DNA from: Synergistetes bacterium HGW-Synergistetes-1
GTDB lineage: Bacteria > Synergistota > Synergistia > Synergistales > Synergistaceae
Length of the DNA: 64,000 nt
Direction: 5' to 3'
NCBI GenBank assembly: GCA_002839185.1
Contig: PGXO01000001.1
Location: 62,001 to 126,000, forward strand
This document shows, one piece after another, positions 53,755 to 62,149 of the stretch. Position 1 is the stretch's first letter; each line of letters begins with the position of its first letter. The notes below the pieces were generated by a model. That model had not been told where the DNA came from, searched no databases, and saw nothing but the letters and a program-made list of their open reading frames with translations. A program made the translations under genes and the position numbers.

Positions 53755-54144
53755 ATGTCAAGAAAAGCTTTCACAGCAAAAGATGGAGTCACTGTAGGGC
53801 CCTATTCTCATGCAGTAGAATCAGGGGAATTTGTCTTTCTGTCGGGACAGACACCCGTTGATCCATCAACAGGGAAAATGGTGGAAGGCGATATTGCCGC
53901 TCAGACAAAGCAGTGCTTTAAAAACCTTTTCAGCGTTTTGGAGTGTGCCGGATTAACGTCAGATGATGTAGTAAAGGTCAATGTGTTTTTAACAAGCATG
54001 AGTTATTTCCAGGAGATGAACTCCGTATACGCAGAGCATTTTTCTGCCCCTTATCCTGCAAGAACTACGGTCGCAGTAGTCGAACTGCCTCTTGGCGCGT
54101 CTATAGAAATTGAATTGACAGCAAGAAAACAGAAAGCCCGGTAA
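53755..54144 (+). CDS. ridA: RidA family 2-iminoacid deaminase
   Basis: A 129-residue RidA/YER057c protein that speeds release of ammonia from reactive enamines and imines made by pyridoxal-phosphate enzymes. Seen: FVFLSGQTPVDPSTGKMVEG, NLFSVLECAGLTSDDVVKVN, and the substrate Arg in PARTTVAVVELPLGASIEIE. GAGGAGG precedes ATG 53755. It runs 1 nt ahead of the VOC gene. A decayed copy of its 3' end lies near 55340. Confidence 0.92.
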   Translation: MSRKAFTAKDGVTVGPYSHAVESGEFVFLSGQTPVDPSTGKMVEGDIAAQTKQCFKNLFSVLECAGLTSDDVVKVNVFLTSMSYFQEMNSVYAEHFSAPYPARTTVAVVELPLGASIEIELTARKQKAR

Positions 54145-54145
54145 C

Positions 54146-54592
54146 ATGACTCGCTACGTACACACCAATATCATAGCCAAAGATGCTGAAAAGCTGATAG
54201 CTTTTTATAAGAAAGTATTCGGCTGCAGAAGCATAGGTGAAAAAAGAGATCTTACGGGTGCATGGCTTGATAAAGTCACCGGACTTGAAAATGCCCATAT
54301 CATCGGGGAACATCTGGTTCTGCCTGGATATGACGAGGACCATCCAACACTGGAAATTTTCTCCTACGACAGCATGGAAGGCGAACTTACCCATAAGATC
54401 AACCAGTACGGTATCGCACACCTCGCTTTTGAAGTGGACAGTGTAGTTGATACTCTTGATAAACTGCTTCAGAACGGAGGCAGTATGGTTGGCGAAATCG
54501 TTAACGCTGATTATCCGAACGGACGCAAAGCAACCTTTATCTATGCGGCTGACATTGAGGGAAACATAATTGAACTTCAAAGCTGGAGCTGA
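54146..54592 (+). CDS. VOC-fold (glyoxalase I-like) protein
   Basis: A 148-residue vicinal-oxygen-chelate protein. The first half is TNIIAKDAEKLIAFYKKVFG, then EHLVLPGYDEDHPTLEIFSY; the second half has GIAHLAFEVDSVVDTLDKLL and FIYAADIEGNIIELQSW with the metal Glu. This suits lactoylglutathione-lyase-like or dioxygenase folds, but the substrate is not readable. The ATG is 1 nt behind ridA, so the two are coupled. Confidence 0.85.
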   Translation: MTRYVHTNIIAKDAEKLIAFYKKVFGCRSIGEKRDLTGAWLDKVTGLENAHIIGEHLVLPGYDEDHPTLEIFSYDSMEGELTHKINQYGIAHLAFEVDSVVDTLDKLLQNGGSMVGEIVNADYPNGRKATFIYAADIEGNIIELQSWS

Positions 54593-54666
54593 AATATATC
54601 CTGACTATAAGTAATGCTAAAAGATGCTAATGCAATCTATACAACAGCTGGCTTGGGGTATCTTGA

Positions 54667-54774
54667 GCGACTGCTGAAGTTTCCGTTTGTGATATGTCTG
54701 ATGTTGATGAATACTATAGTAATTTGGGGTACAGACGTGAAGGATCTGTATTCGAAGTGATGGACCCCGATTAA
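54667..54774 (+). pseudogene. Acetyltransferase-like gene remnant
   Basis: An open stretch without a start reads ATAEVSVCDMSDVDEYYSNL then GYRREGSVFEVMDPD to a stop. The YY-NLGYRREG pattern fits the end of GNAT acetyltransferases. Upstream in frame is TGA (54664-54666) and nothing recognisable, so only a 3' end survives. Confidence 0.5.
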
Positions 54775-54796
54775 AATTGAAAGTGGTGGCCTGTTA

Positions 54797-55216
54797 ATGG
54801 CACAAAAAATACCATCGGAGTGTGAGCTAAAGTCATTGATAGGAGCAAATAGGTTCAAGGCTTGGACTGAGCTGTGTACCATGATCGATACGCGGTATGA
54901 AATGGACCGAACGTGGGGCAGCGGAGGAAAGGCATGGCATTATGAGTACAAATACCGCCGCGGGGGAAAGACCCTTTGTGCTCTATATGCAAAGCCTGAC
55001 GTCAGCGCTCTGATGATGATCTTCGGAAAAGAGGAAAGAGATAAGATCGAAGCCGGGAAGGAAAATTTTTCGAAGAGAGTCATGCAGGTCTATGACGACG
55101 CAAAGACTTATCATGACGGCAAATGGGTCATGTTTGAATTTGAGGACTCATCGATCTTTGAAGATCTGCTGAAACTCTTGGGAATCAAGAGGAAACCGAA
55201 CAGGAAGTTGACATGA
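54797..55216 (+). CDS. DUF3788 family protein
   Basis: A 139-residue soluble protein: EMDRTWGSGGKAWHYEYKYR, GGKTLCALYAKPDVSALMMIFG, then EDSSIFEDLLKLLGIKRKP. This matches DUF3788, a family common in anaerobes without known activity. The ATG at 54797 follows a GGTGGCC stretch. It lies between two decayed sequences. Confidence 0.85.
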   Translation: MAQKIPSECELKSLIGANRFKAWTELCTMIDTRYEMDRTWGSGGKAWHYEYKYRRGGKTLCALYAKPDVSALMMIFGKEERDKIEAGKENFSKRVMQVYDDAKTYHDGKWVMFEFEDSSIFEDLLKLLGIKRKPNRKLT

Positions 55217-55326
55217 ACTTAATCAGGACCAGCCTTATAGGAAGAAAAATTAGGATCTTGAAAATGAGTACAAAGCTATGGGTCTGTTTTTGAATTTTCA
55301 CACCGCAGTAACAGTGGCAAATTGTA

Positions 55327-55462
55327 CGAAAAATTTTTCCTTATCCCGCATGAACTATTGTCGGAATGGTCGAATTTCCTCTTGGCGCTTCGATAGAAAT
55401 AGAATTATCGGCAAGAAAAGATACAGCACGGTAACATTACCCTGTACGTTTACACTAGATCA
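55327..55462 (+). pseudogene. Decayed copy of the ridA-VOC junction
   Basis: Positions 55361-55434 encode VGMVEFPLGASIEIELSARK then DTAR and a stop, closely like the end of RidA at 54071-54144. The TAACAT junction and the following VOC start are also echoed but carry indels and a stop. It is a 3' fragment of a former second ridA-VOC copy. Confidence 0.75.
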
Positions 55463-55517
55463 ACAAAAGTCAATCTAAGGCATACAGAAGATCTTGACCG
55501 AGACTGATTATTAGATT

Positions 55518-55536
55518 TATAATATGACTCAAGTCA
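55518..55536 (+). promoter_or_regulatory. TetR promoter with operator
   Basis: TATAAT (55518-55523) is followed directly by the palindrome TGACTCAAGTCA (55525-55536), placing the operator over the transcription start for autorepression. Confidence 0.65.
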
Positions 55537-55546
55537 AATAATTGGA

Positions 55547-56173
55547 GTGTATAATATGGCCCGACCGCCACAAGATCCACAAATTAGAATAAATGAGATT
55601 TTAGATGCTGCAGAGGCACTGTTTTATGAGCGTGGTTATCAGCCTACGCTGATAAGTGATATCGTAAAAAAAATCGGGGTGGCTCAAGGCACATTCTATT
55701 ACTATTTTTCTTCCAAGGAAGAACTTGTTGAGGCTCTCATCAATAGACATTTATCGAAATTTCGGACAGCTATTGATGCGGTAGCAAACTCTACAGTCAT
55801 TTCTCTGCCTCGAAAAATCGAGTTAATGGCAAATATTTTGCCTGCTACAATTCAGGGAAAACAAGGATTATTATTGGAATTCCTTTACAATGATCAATAT
55901 CTTCATCTTATGGATAAAGTATTTCGACAGGCAAAAAAATTACTTGCTCCATATTTATTAAGTGTTATTAAAGAAGGACAAAGAAAGCAAATTTTCTCCG
56001 TCCCTCATCCCAAAGCCGTTTCTAACTCAATCATGTCCATTATTCAATGCTATGTTGAAGCCATATATGAAAAAGAGGCGGCTGATATTTTAGAATACCA
56101 AAAAAAGTTTGCAAAGCGGCTTATTGAAAATGCACTGGGATTGCCCGAAGGGGAGTTACATATACCGGTGTAG
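55547..56173 (+). CDS. TetR family regulator
   Basis: A 208-residue repressor. The HTH is NEILDAAEALFYERGYQPTL then ISDIVKKIGVAQGTFYYYFS, with the usual KEELVEAL following. The C-terminal ligand domain is family-divergent. The palindrome TGACT-N2-AGTCA lies in its own promoter and again before the next gene, so the probable regulon is visible. The start could also be the ATG two codons downstream (55556). It is 126 nt ahead of the glycosyltransferase fusion. The ligand is unknown. Confidence 0.9.
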   Translation: MYNMARPPQDPQIRINEILDAAEALFYERGYQPTLISDIVKKIGVAQGTFYYYFSSKEELVEALINRHLSKFRTAIDAVANSTVISLPRKIELMANILPATIQGKQGLLLEFLYNDQYLHLMDKVFRQAKKLLAPYLLSVIKEGQRKQIFSVPHPKAVSNSIMSIIQCYVEAIYEKEAADILEYQKKFAKRLIENALGLPEGELHIPV

Positions 56174-56229
56174 TTCGACGAGATCATATTAAGCTCAACA
56201 ATGTATGAGCATCTTTTAATCTAATTAAT

Positions 56230-56241
56230 TGACTTGAGTCA
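56230..56241 (+). promoter_or_regulatory. TetR operator before the glycosyltransferase fusion
   Basis: TGACTTGAGTCA is the reverse complement of the palindrome in the TetR promoter. It overlaps TTGACT (56229-56234), a -35-like box, so binding would block transcription. Confidence 0.65.
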
Positions 56242-56299
56242 AAATAATCAAACCATTCATAACTTTAAAAAATTTTTTTACATCAGAAGGAATAAAAAT

Positions 56300-58765
56300 A
56301 TGAAAATTATTATATTCTACTCTTCAATTGGACAGGGACACATTAGCGCCGCTTGTTCGATCGAGAAAGAAATTCTAAAAAAGGATCCTTGCGCCATAAT
56401 TTTGCAAAAAGATATTCGTGAATTTATGGACCCGATAGCAAGAATGCTTAATGAAAAACTTTATTGGTTTGTCGCCCAGAACTTACCTTATTTGTTTGAT
56501 AATTTGTTTCAGTCCATGCAAAAACGGGGAAAGTGTGTAGGTTCAATAACTTGCTTGCCAAGCGAATATTCAGAACAAAGAGTGCATGAATACCTTTTAG
56601 AGGAAGCCCCTGATGCTGTTTTTGCAACACACTACGGTGCAGCCCAAGTACTGGGCAATTTAAGAGAAAAAGCCCTGATGCCAAACATCAAGATCGGTTG
56701 GCTTCATACCGATTATTTTGTCGGGTACTTTCCCCGTATATCCAAAATGATCGATCGAACTTTTTTAGCGCATCCTGCACTAAAAACAAGCTGGCTGGAA
56801 TCAGGCGTGTTCTCTGATTTGGTTGAGACTTCCGGCATGCCGGTAAATGTTAAAGACACTGATTCAGATGTTTCAAAAGAATGCTTAAGCAAAATTGGAT
56901 TTCAAACATCAATCAAAACAATTGTGCTTGCCAGCGGAAAGGAGGGAATAGGAGATTTTCCTGGAATTATCATAAGCTTGGCTAATGCAACAGAGCAACC
57001 GCTGCAAATTATAGCTGTTTGTGGCCGTAATAAAAAACAATTCGAAGCATTGCACCAAATTGAGCAACAGATGCCTAAACATGTTAAATTGGAAATCATG
57101 GGATTTATCCCGCAGGCTGACTTGGTTTCGTTCGTTAGTGCATCTGACTTGTTTATAACCAAGGCAGGAGGGTTAGCTCCGTCAGAAGCTTTTGTATTGG
57201 GGAAACCAACGATATTATTGAGTGTGATCAGCGGGCACGAAAAAGAAAATGCAGAATTCTTCGCGAGACTCGGGCTAGCTGAAATAAATTCTGCAGTGGA
57301 GGAAATTGGCAGCCAGACACAATTACTTCTTAAGGATGCGGCAAAACAGACTTCCATGCTGAAAGCACAGCGAGTATTCCGAGAAAACATGAATATTAGT
57401 AAGATAGCGGATTTCCTTCTAAATCCGAAAATTGTGCCGCGGAGCTTAAGTCCGAAATTTGGTTTGGAAAATGGAGATTCAGCACGCAACATTGGAAGTG
57501 CGCTGGCACAGTTGGAAAACGACGTGCCTGTTGATTTGGAAATCTTGCTTTCCTACTCTTCGTCAAAAGAAAATGAGCACATTGCCACGGAAAACCCATT
57601 TGGGCATATTGCAATTCGGATCGGTGATACCGTATATAGCTCCAACCATCATGCAGATCGGGCAAAAGAAACACTTTTGCTCCAGCATATGAACGTGAAG
57701 AATTATTTATTCGGTGTTTATCCTGCATCGGGCAATCAAGAACATACAAGTACATATGGGATGGCATATGGCCGCGATACTTTGGGATTACGTGTTAAAG
57801 GAGTTCCCCGGGAAGCTATTCAAAGGATGGATGCAGAGGCGGCAAAGATTGAGGAAGAATTCAGCATGGGAGAGTGTAAGTATGATGCAAAAAAATCAAA
57901 TTGTGCGGATTATGCTGAAAGAATTCTGGAGGCAAGTGGATATTATGTGGGACAACTTCATGAGTTAAACTTTTTTTATACTATGCCGCTGGATGTTTTT
58001 GAAAAAGCACGTGAAACTTTTCAAGCTGTTCCCGGTTTCTGCACCGAATTGGTAGCATATAGACGATTGACAAGTTCTCAATCACCTTACCGCTTCTCGC
58101 GGTTTCCACTTTCCCTGGGCCAGCCTGTAAGGTCATTTGCGCATATTATAAACAATAATGCGATCGATCGTCTTGAATCAGAAGTTAAGGCACAACTGAC
58201 CGGATATTATGGCGATGACCGTATTTTTTTTGAAGAACTGAGCCCCAGCTGGAGGAGTGTGGCGCTTAATAATTTTAATCGTCCGCAAAGACGAACAATG
58301 AAAGTCGGAAACGTTCTTGTTTTAGAAGCTCGTCGATTGTTCAAGCAAAAGAAAATCTTTTATATTATAAATTATAAAAAAATAAGGGAGCAACAGGTTA
58401 AGCGTGAAGCTAGCCATTTGCTTAACAATTGCTATGATACGGTCAGAATAACGCTTGAGCATGTGGAAAGAATACTCGGTGCCGCGAATACTAAAAAACA
58501 GCGCGCGGCATTTGTAAGGCTTACACGGGAATATGGTGAATCTAGTCGCTGGAAACATGCACCCGCTGAGGTAACTAATTTCATTAAAAAAATATCTGAG
58601 TTTTATCAAATTCTCGAGCAAGACTGTCAAGATAGAGACTTGAAAAATCTAATTCTTGAGATAAAGACGATATCAAGGAACCTGGAAAATCGTGTAAAAC
58701 GTTTATTTGGGATTGATTCTAGTGATTTGTCAGTAAAAAGTTCCAAGAATCAACTGAAGCGATAA
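56300..58765 (+). CDS. MGDG-synthase-like glycosyltransferase fused to permuted NlpC/P60-like domain
   Basis: An 821-residue protein. The N-terminal GT28-type half (about 1-385) begins MKIIIFYSSIGQGHISAACS, as in monogalactosyldiacylglycerol synthases. It has TKAGGLAPSEAFVLGKPTIL as donor-site loop and IGWLHTDYFVGYFP. The C-terminal half has NPFGHIAIRIGDTVYSSNHH then KSNCADYAERILEASGY. This His-before-Cys order fits circularly permuted NlpC/P60 (LRAT/YiiX-like) enzymes. A third, helical C-terminal part has no recognised domain. A lipid glycosylation plus acyl or amide chemistry role is inferred. ATG 56300 has GAAGGA upstream. Confidence 0.75.
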   Translation: MKIIIFYSSIGQGHISAACSIEKEILKKDPCAIILQKDIREFMDPIARMLNEKLYWFVAQNLPYLFDNLFQSMQKRGKCVGSITCLPSEYSEQRVHEYLLEEAPDAVFATHYGAAQVLGNLREKALMPNIKIGWLHTDYFVGYFPRISKMIDRTFLAHPALKTSWLESGVFSDLVETSGMPVNVKDTDSDVSKECLSKIGFQTSIKTIVLASGKEGIGDFPGIIISLANATEQPLQIIAVCGRNKKQFEALHQIEQQMPKHVKLEIMGFIPQADLVSFVSASDLFITKAGGLAPSEAFVLGKPTILLSVISGHEKENAEFFARLGLAEINSAVEEIGSQTQLLLKDAAKQTSMLKAQRVFRENMNISKIADFLLNPKIVPRSLSPKFGLENGDSARNIGSALAQLENDVPVDLEILLSYSSSKENEHIATENPFGHIAIRIGDTVYSSNHHADRAKETLLLQHMNVKNYLFGVYPASGNQEHTSTYGMAYGRDTLGLRVKGVPREAIQRMDAEAAKIEEEFSMGECKYDAKKSNCADYAERILEASGYYVGQLHELNFFYTMPLDVFEKARETFQAVPGFCTELVAYRRLTSSQSPYRFSRFPLSLGQPVRSFAHIINNNAIDRLESEVKAQLTGYYGDDRIFFEELSPSWRSVALNNFNRPQRRTMKVGNVLVLEARRLFKQKKIFYIINYKKIREQQVKREASHLLNNCYDTVRITLEHVERILGAANTKKQRAAFVRLTREYGESSRWKHAPAEVTNFIKKISEFYQILEQDCQDRDLKNLILEIKTISRNLENRVKRLFGIDSSDLSVKSSKNQLKR

Positions 58766-59302
58766 GTCTAGATTGTGGATTGGCTGGCATTGCCGGAAGA
58801 GAAACATGTTACAGAATTTTACATGTACTTTCTTGTATTTTTGGAATGCCTGTCTCATAAGAAATCGAACTCCTTTCTGCTGGAGTCTTTGGTAAATCAC
58901 AGAAACTTAAGCTTCACAAGGCGATCTTGCCGCCGGCATAAGGTTACTATTAGAAGATAAAATATTTTATATCAGATCAATTCGAGGTCTTATAATTCAT
59001 CAAAGCAAGGCGGGGACAGTCTACAGTACTTAAATAGTTTATCAGTACAGACTTGCTTGCAAAACATTACTTTTCTTTCTCTTTATACCCAAAAGTGCTG
59101 TACAACTCTCATTTAATGTGATAATCTTTGCAAATTTTAAGGGGCAATAATTTATGCACCCCAAAAATTTATATTTTTGGAGCGCATTTCATCCTCTCTT
59201 AGTCATCATGCATGAAGAGGATAAACTTTGTACGAAGACGATAAAAGACAGCCAATAATTTATCAGTTGCCTTATTTGCATAGGAAAGTGAGGTTAAGAT
59301 CG
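58766..59302. other. 537-bp intergenic region before dapA
   Basis: No gene seen. GGGGCA...TGCACCCC near 59141-59162 and TCCTCT/AGAGGA near 59193-59220 are short hairpins. An extended -10 TGTGATAAT (59118-59126) may start dapA transcription. No lysine riboswitch pattern is recognised. Confidence 0.45.
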
Positions 59303-60193
59303 ATGTCAAAGAAAATAATTTTCACCGGGATCGCTACGGCGCTTATTACGCCTTTTAAAGGACAGGGGATTGACTTCGATAAATTTGGCCGTCTGATCGA
59401 CTGGCAGATAGAAGAAGGCATCGACGCCCTTTTAGTATGTGGCACAACAGGAGAATGCTCAACAATGTCGGATCAGGAGCATAGGAGTGTCATTGAGTTT
59501 GCTGTCGACCGTGTCAACGGCAGGGTGCCTCTGATAGCAGGGTCCGGAAGCAACGATACAGCCTATGCCATTTCACTGACTCACTTTGCCGGCGAGGTCG
59601 GAGCTGACGCATCCCTTTCGGTGACCCCTTATTACAACAAGACAACACAGAAGGGGATTGTCCGTCACTTCAGCGCAATTGCTGACGCAAGCTCCATTCC
59701 TCTCATTGTTTACAACGTACCATCAAGGACCGGAACCGCGATCGAACCGGAGACATATGCTGAGCTTGCTAAACATGAGCGTATCGTTGCAATAAAGGAA
59801 GCAAACAGCAATATAGACAAGATCGTAGATACAATGTCCAGGCTAAAAGGCGGGCTGACACTCTATTCCGGAAATGACGGAGAGATAGTGCCTCTGATGG
59901 CAGTTGGAGCAATGGGCTGCATATCTGTCCTTTCCAATATCCTTCCGGCACAGACGGGGGAGATATGCAAGAAGTTCTTTGCCGGTGACATAAAGGGAGC
60001 CGCAGCCCTACAGTTCCGTTACCGGCCTCTCATAGACGCGATCTTCAGCGAAGTCAACCCTATACCTGTCAAGGCAGCTATGACGGCTATGGGATTCTGC
60101 GAACCTGATATCCGCATGCCTCTTACGGAAATGGACGAGGTCAAGTTCAATAGAATGATAGATCTCATGAGAGCAGAGGGGATATCAGCATGA
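59303..60193 (+). CDS. dapA: 4-Hydroxy-tetrahydrodipicolinate synthase
   Basis: A 296-residue TIM-barrel aldolase that condenses pyruvate with aspartate semialdehyde. Seen: GTTGECSTMSDQEH, the catalytic Tyr region VYNVPSRTG and the Schiff-base Lys in VAIKEANSNI (about residue 163). ATG 59303 is used because the frame from 59228 adds residues unlike the family and AGGTTAAG precedes it. It overlaps dapB (ATGA). Confidence 0.95.
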   Translation: MSKKIIFTGIATALITPFKGQGIDFDKFGRLIDWQIEEGIDALLVCGTTGECSTMSDQEHRSVIEFAVDRVNGRVPLIAGSGSNDTAYAISLTHFAGEVGADASLSVTPYYNKTTQKGIVRHFSAIADASSIPLIVYNVPSRTGTAIEPETYAELAKHERIVAIKEANSNIDKIVDTMSRLKGGLTLYSGNDGEIVPLMAVGAMGCISVLSNILPAQTGEICKKFFAGDIKGAAALQFRYRPLIDAIFSEVNPIPVKAAMTAMGFCEPDIRMPLTEMDEVKFNRMIDLMRAEGISA

Positions 60194-60933
60194 TGAGGGT
60201 AATTGTAAACGGATCAAACGGAAGGATGGGCAGCGAGATCGTGTCCATGATACAAAAAGAGTCTGCAGACCTTGACGCCACACTTGCGGCGGCAGTTGAT
60301 GTAACAGGAAGCTGCCAGGGCGTTTTCTCCTCATTGGCAGAATACACCGGCCCTGCAGACGTTATTATTGATTTTACATTTCACACGACTGCTGAAGCAT
60401 TGACTGAATATGCCATCACCCGCTGTTTGCCACTGGTCATAGCAACGACCGGACACACGCAGGAAGAGCTTGCAGTTATCCGAAAAGCTGCATTAAAGAT
60501 CCCATTGTTCCAGACATCCAACATGTCCATCGGCGTGGCGATGCTGGTTGAATTTGCAAAAAAAGCGGCAAGTGTTTTTCCTAAAGCAGATATTGAGATA
60601 GTCGAAAAACATCACAACCGCAAGAAGGATGCCCCCAGCGGCACGGCCATGACAATCGCCGACGCGCTCACATCCGTCAGACCCGGTGCTGTCATCAAAT
60701 GCGGCCGCAGCGGCTTTGAGACGAGAAACCCTGACGATATAACCATACACTCTCTGCGTATGGGTGATATCGTCGGAGATCATGAAGTCTACATAACCAC
60801 AGATTCACAACAGCTTGTTTTAAGACACGAGGCATTCAGCCGTACTCTCTTTGCAGAGGGAGCTATCTGCGCAGCAAAGTTCCTGCAGGGAAAACCTGCA
60901 GGATATTACAGAATGGAGGACATGATAAGATGA
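60190..60933 (+). CDS. dapB: 4-Hydroxy-tetrahydrodipicolinate reductase
   Basis: A 247-residue reductase. The nucleotide loop is VNGSNGRMGSEIV, the active-site His region is EKHHNRKKDAPSGTA, and EAFSRTLFAEGAI is near the end. It reduces the DapA product with NAD(P)H. It overlaps both dapA and ddh by 4 nt, so the three enzymes are made together. Confidence 0.96.
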   Translation: MMRVIVNGSNGRMGSEIVSMIQKESADLDATLAAAVDVTGSCQGVFSSLAEYTGPADVIIDFTFHTTAEALTEYAITRCLPLVIATTGHTQEELAVIRKAALKIPLFQTSNMSIGVAMLVEFAKKAASVFPKADIEIVEKHHNRKKDAPSGTAMTIADALTSVRPGAVIKCGRSGFETRNPDDITIHSLRMGDIVGDHEVYITTDSQQLVLRHEAFSRTLFAEGAICAAKFLQGKPAGYYRMEDMIR

Positions 60934-61922
60934 CAGAACCAATTCGCGTAGCTATCGCAGGTTACGGCAACCTTGGCAAGGGCACCGAATCAGCCATCAT
61001 GCAAAATGAGGACATGGAGCTGGTCGCAGTAGTCACTCGGAGAGACCCTTCCTCACTTAAACTCATGACAGAAAACGCGGCTGTCATAGCTATGTCCGAT
61101 ATAGAGACGCTTAAGGACAGGATCGATGTAATGATAATATGCTGCGGGAGCGCAACTGACCTGCCTGAGATGTCACCAAAACTTGCCGGCATGTTCAATA
61201 TAATAGACAGCTTCGATACCCATCAGAACATACCGAAGTATTTCGAGGCAGTTGACAATTCTGCCAAAGCAGGAGGACATATTGCTCTCATCTCCGCTGG
61301 ATGGGATCCGGGATATTTTTCCCTTATGCGTCTTTACGCCCTTTCTGTGCTGCCTGAGGGGCACGGATACACCTTCTGGGGACCCGGGGTAAGCCAGGGA
61401 CACTCAGATGCGATCCGCAGGATCCCCGGAGTGGTCAGTGCGACCCAATATACCGTCCCGGTGGAATGCAATGTCGAGGCAGTCCGTAATGGAGAATGTC
61501 CCAGCCTGACAGCGCGCGAAAAACATACAAGAGAATGTTATGTAGTGGTGGAAGAAGGCGCAGACAAAGACAGCATAGAAAAAAAGATTAAAAACATGCC
61601 AAACTATTTTGCCGATTACGACACCACCGTGACATTCATCTCAACTGAAGAGATGCAGTCAGAACACTGCACACTTCCTCACGGAGGGTTTGTGATCCGG
61701 ACCGGCCGGACAGGAGTCAACAGAGAGAATAAACATACCATAGAGTTCCGACTGGCGCTGGAATCAAACCCTGAATTCACTTCCAGCTTCCTGGTCGCAT
61801 GTGCCAGAGCGGTACACAGGCTTAGCAGCAGGGGTGAGATCGGATGCCGCACAGTCTTTGACCTTCCTCCGGCATTATTGTCTCCGCTTTCCCCGGAGCA
61901 GCTCAGATCTACCATACTTTAA
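60930..61922 (+). CDS. ddh: meso-Diaminopimelate dehydrogenase
   Basis: A 330-residue NADPH-dependent enzyme that aminates tetrahydrodipicolinate to meso-DAP in one step, the short branch of lysine and peptidoglycan synthesis. Seen: VAIAGYGNLGKGTESAI at the start, AGWDPGYFSLMRLYA, GPGVSQGHSDAIRRIPGV. Together with dapA and dapB it gives a complete route from aspartate semialdehyde to meso-DAP. Confidence 0.95.
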   Translation: MTEPIRVAIAGYGNLGKGTESAIMQNEDMELVAVVTRRDPSSLKLMTENAAVIAMSDIETLKDRIDVMIICCGSATDLPEMSPKLAGMFNIIDSFDTHQNIPKYFEAVDNSAKAGGHIALISAGWDPGYFSLMRLYALSVLPEGHGYTFWGPGVSQGHSDAIRRIPGVVSATQYTVPVECNVEAVRNGECPSLTAREKHTRECYVVVEEGADKDSIEKKIKNMPNYFADYDTTVTFISTEEMQSEHCTLPHGGFVIRTGRTGVNRENKHTIEFRLALESNPEFTSSFLVACARAVHRLSSRGEIGCRTVFDLPPALLSPLSPEQLRSTIL

Positions 61923-61987
61923 CCGGAGGCCCTGCTTGATAAATTGATTTAAAAGCGACAGCCTCAGCATCAATATGAATGATCGTT

Positions 61988-62037
61988 AAATAAGACCGCC
62001 GGCAAGTCTTTATGACAAGAGACCGGGGGTCTTATTT
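61988..62037 (+). terminator. Terminator-like hairpin after ddh
   Basis: AAATAAGACC (61988-61997) and GGTCTTATTT (62028-62037) are exact complements across a 30-nt loop. Confidence 0.55.
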
Positions 62038-62149
62038 ATCTGCCTAAAACTAGCTTTATGCTGCTGGAAATTTGTAATTCTTGATACTGTGAGTTAACAT
62101 CTAGATAGTAAGCGAACCTATCCAAGATACATAATGGGGGGAAATATAA

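Noticed and set aside
54664-54666. TGA before the acetyltransferase remnant as selenocysteine
   Set aside because: There is no coding likeness upstream and no convincing hairpin after it.
58985-59302. Lysine riboswitch before dapA
   Set aside because: Only short unrelated hairpins are present; the conserved lysine-aptamer core is not recognised.
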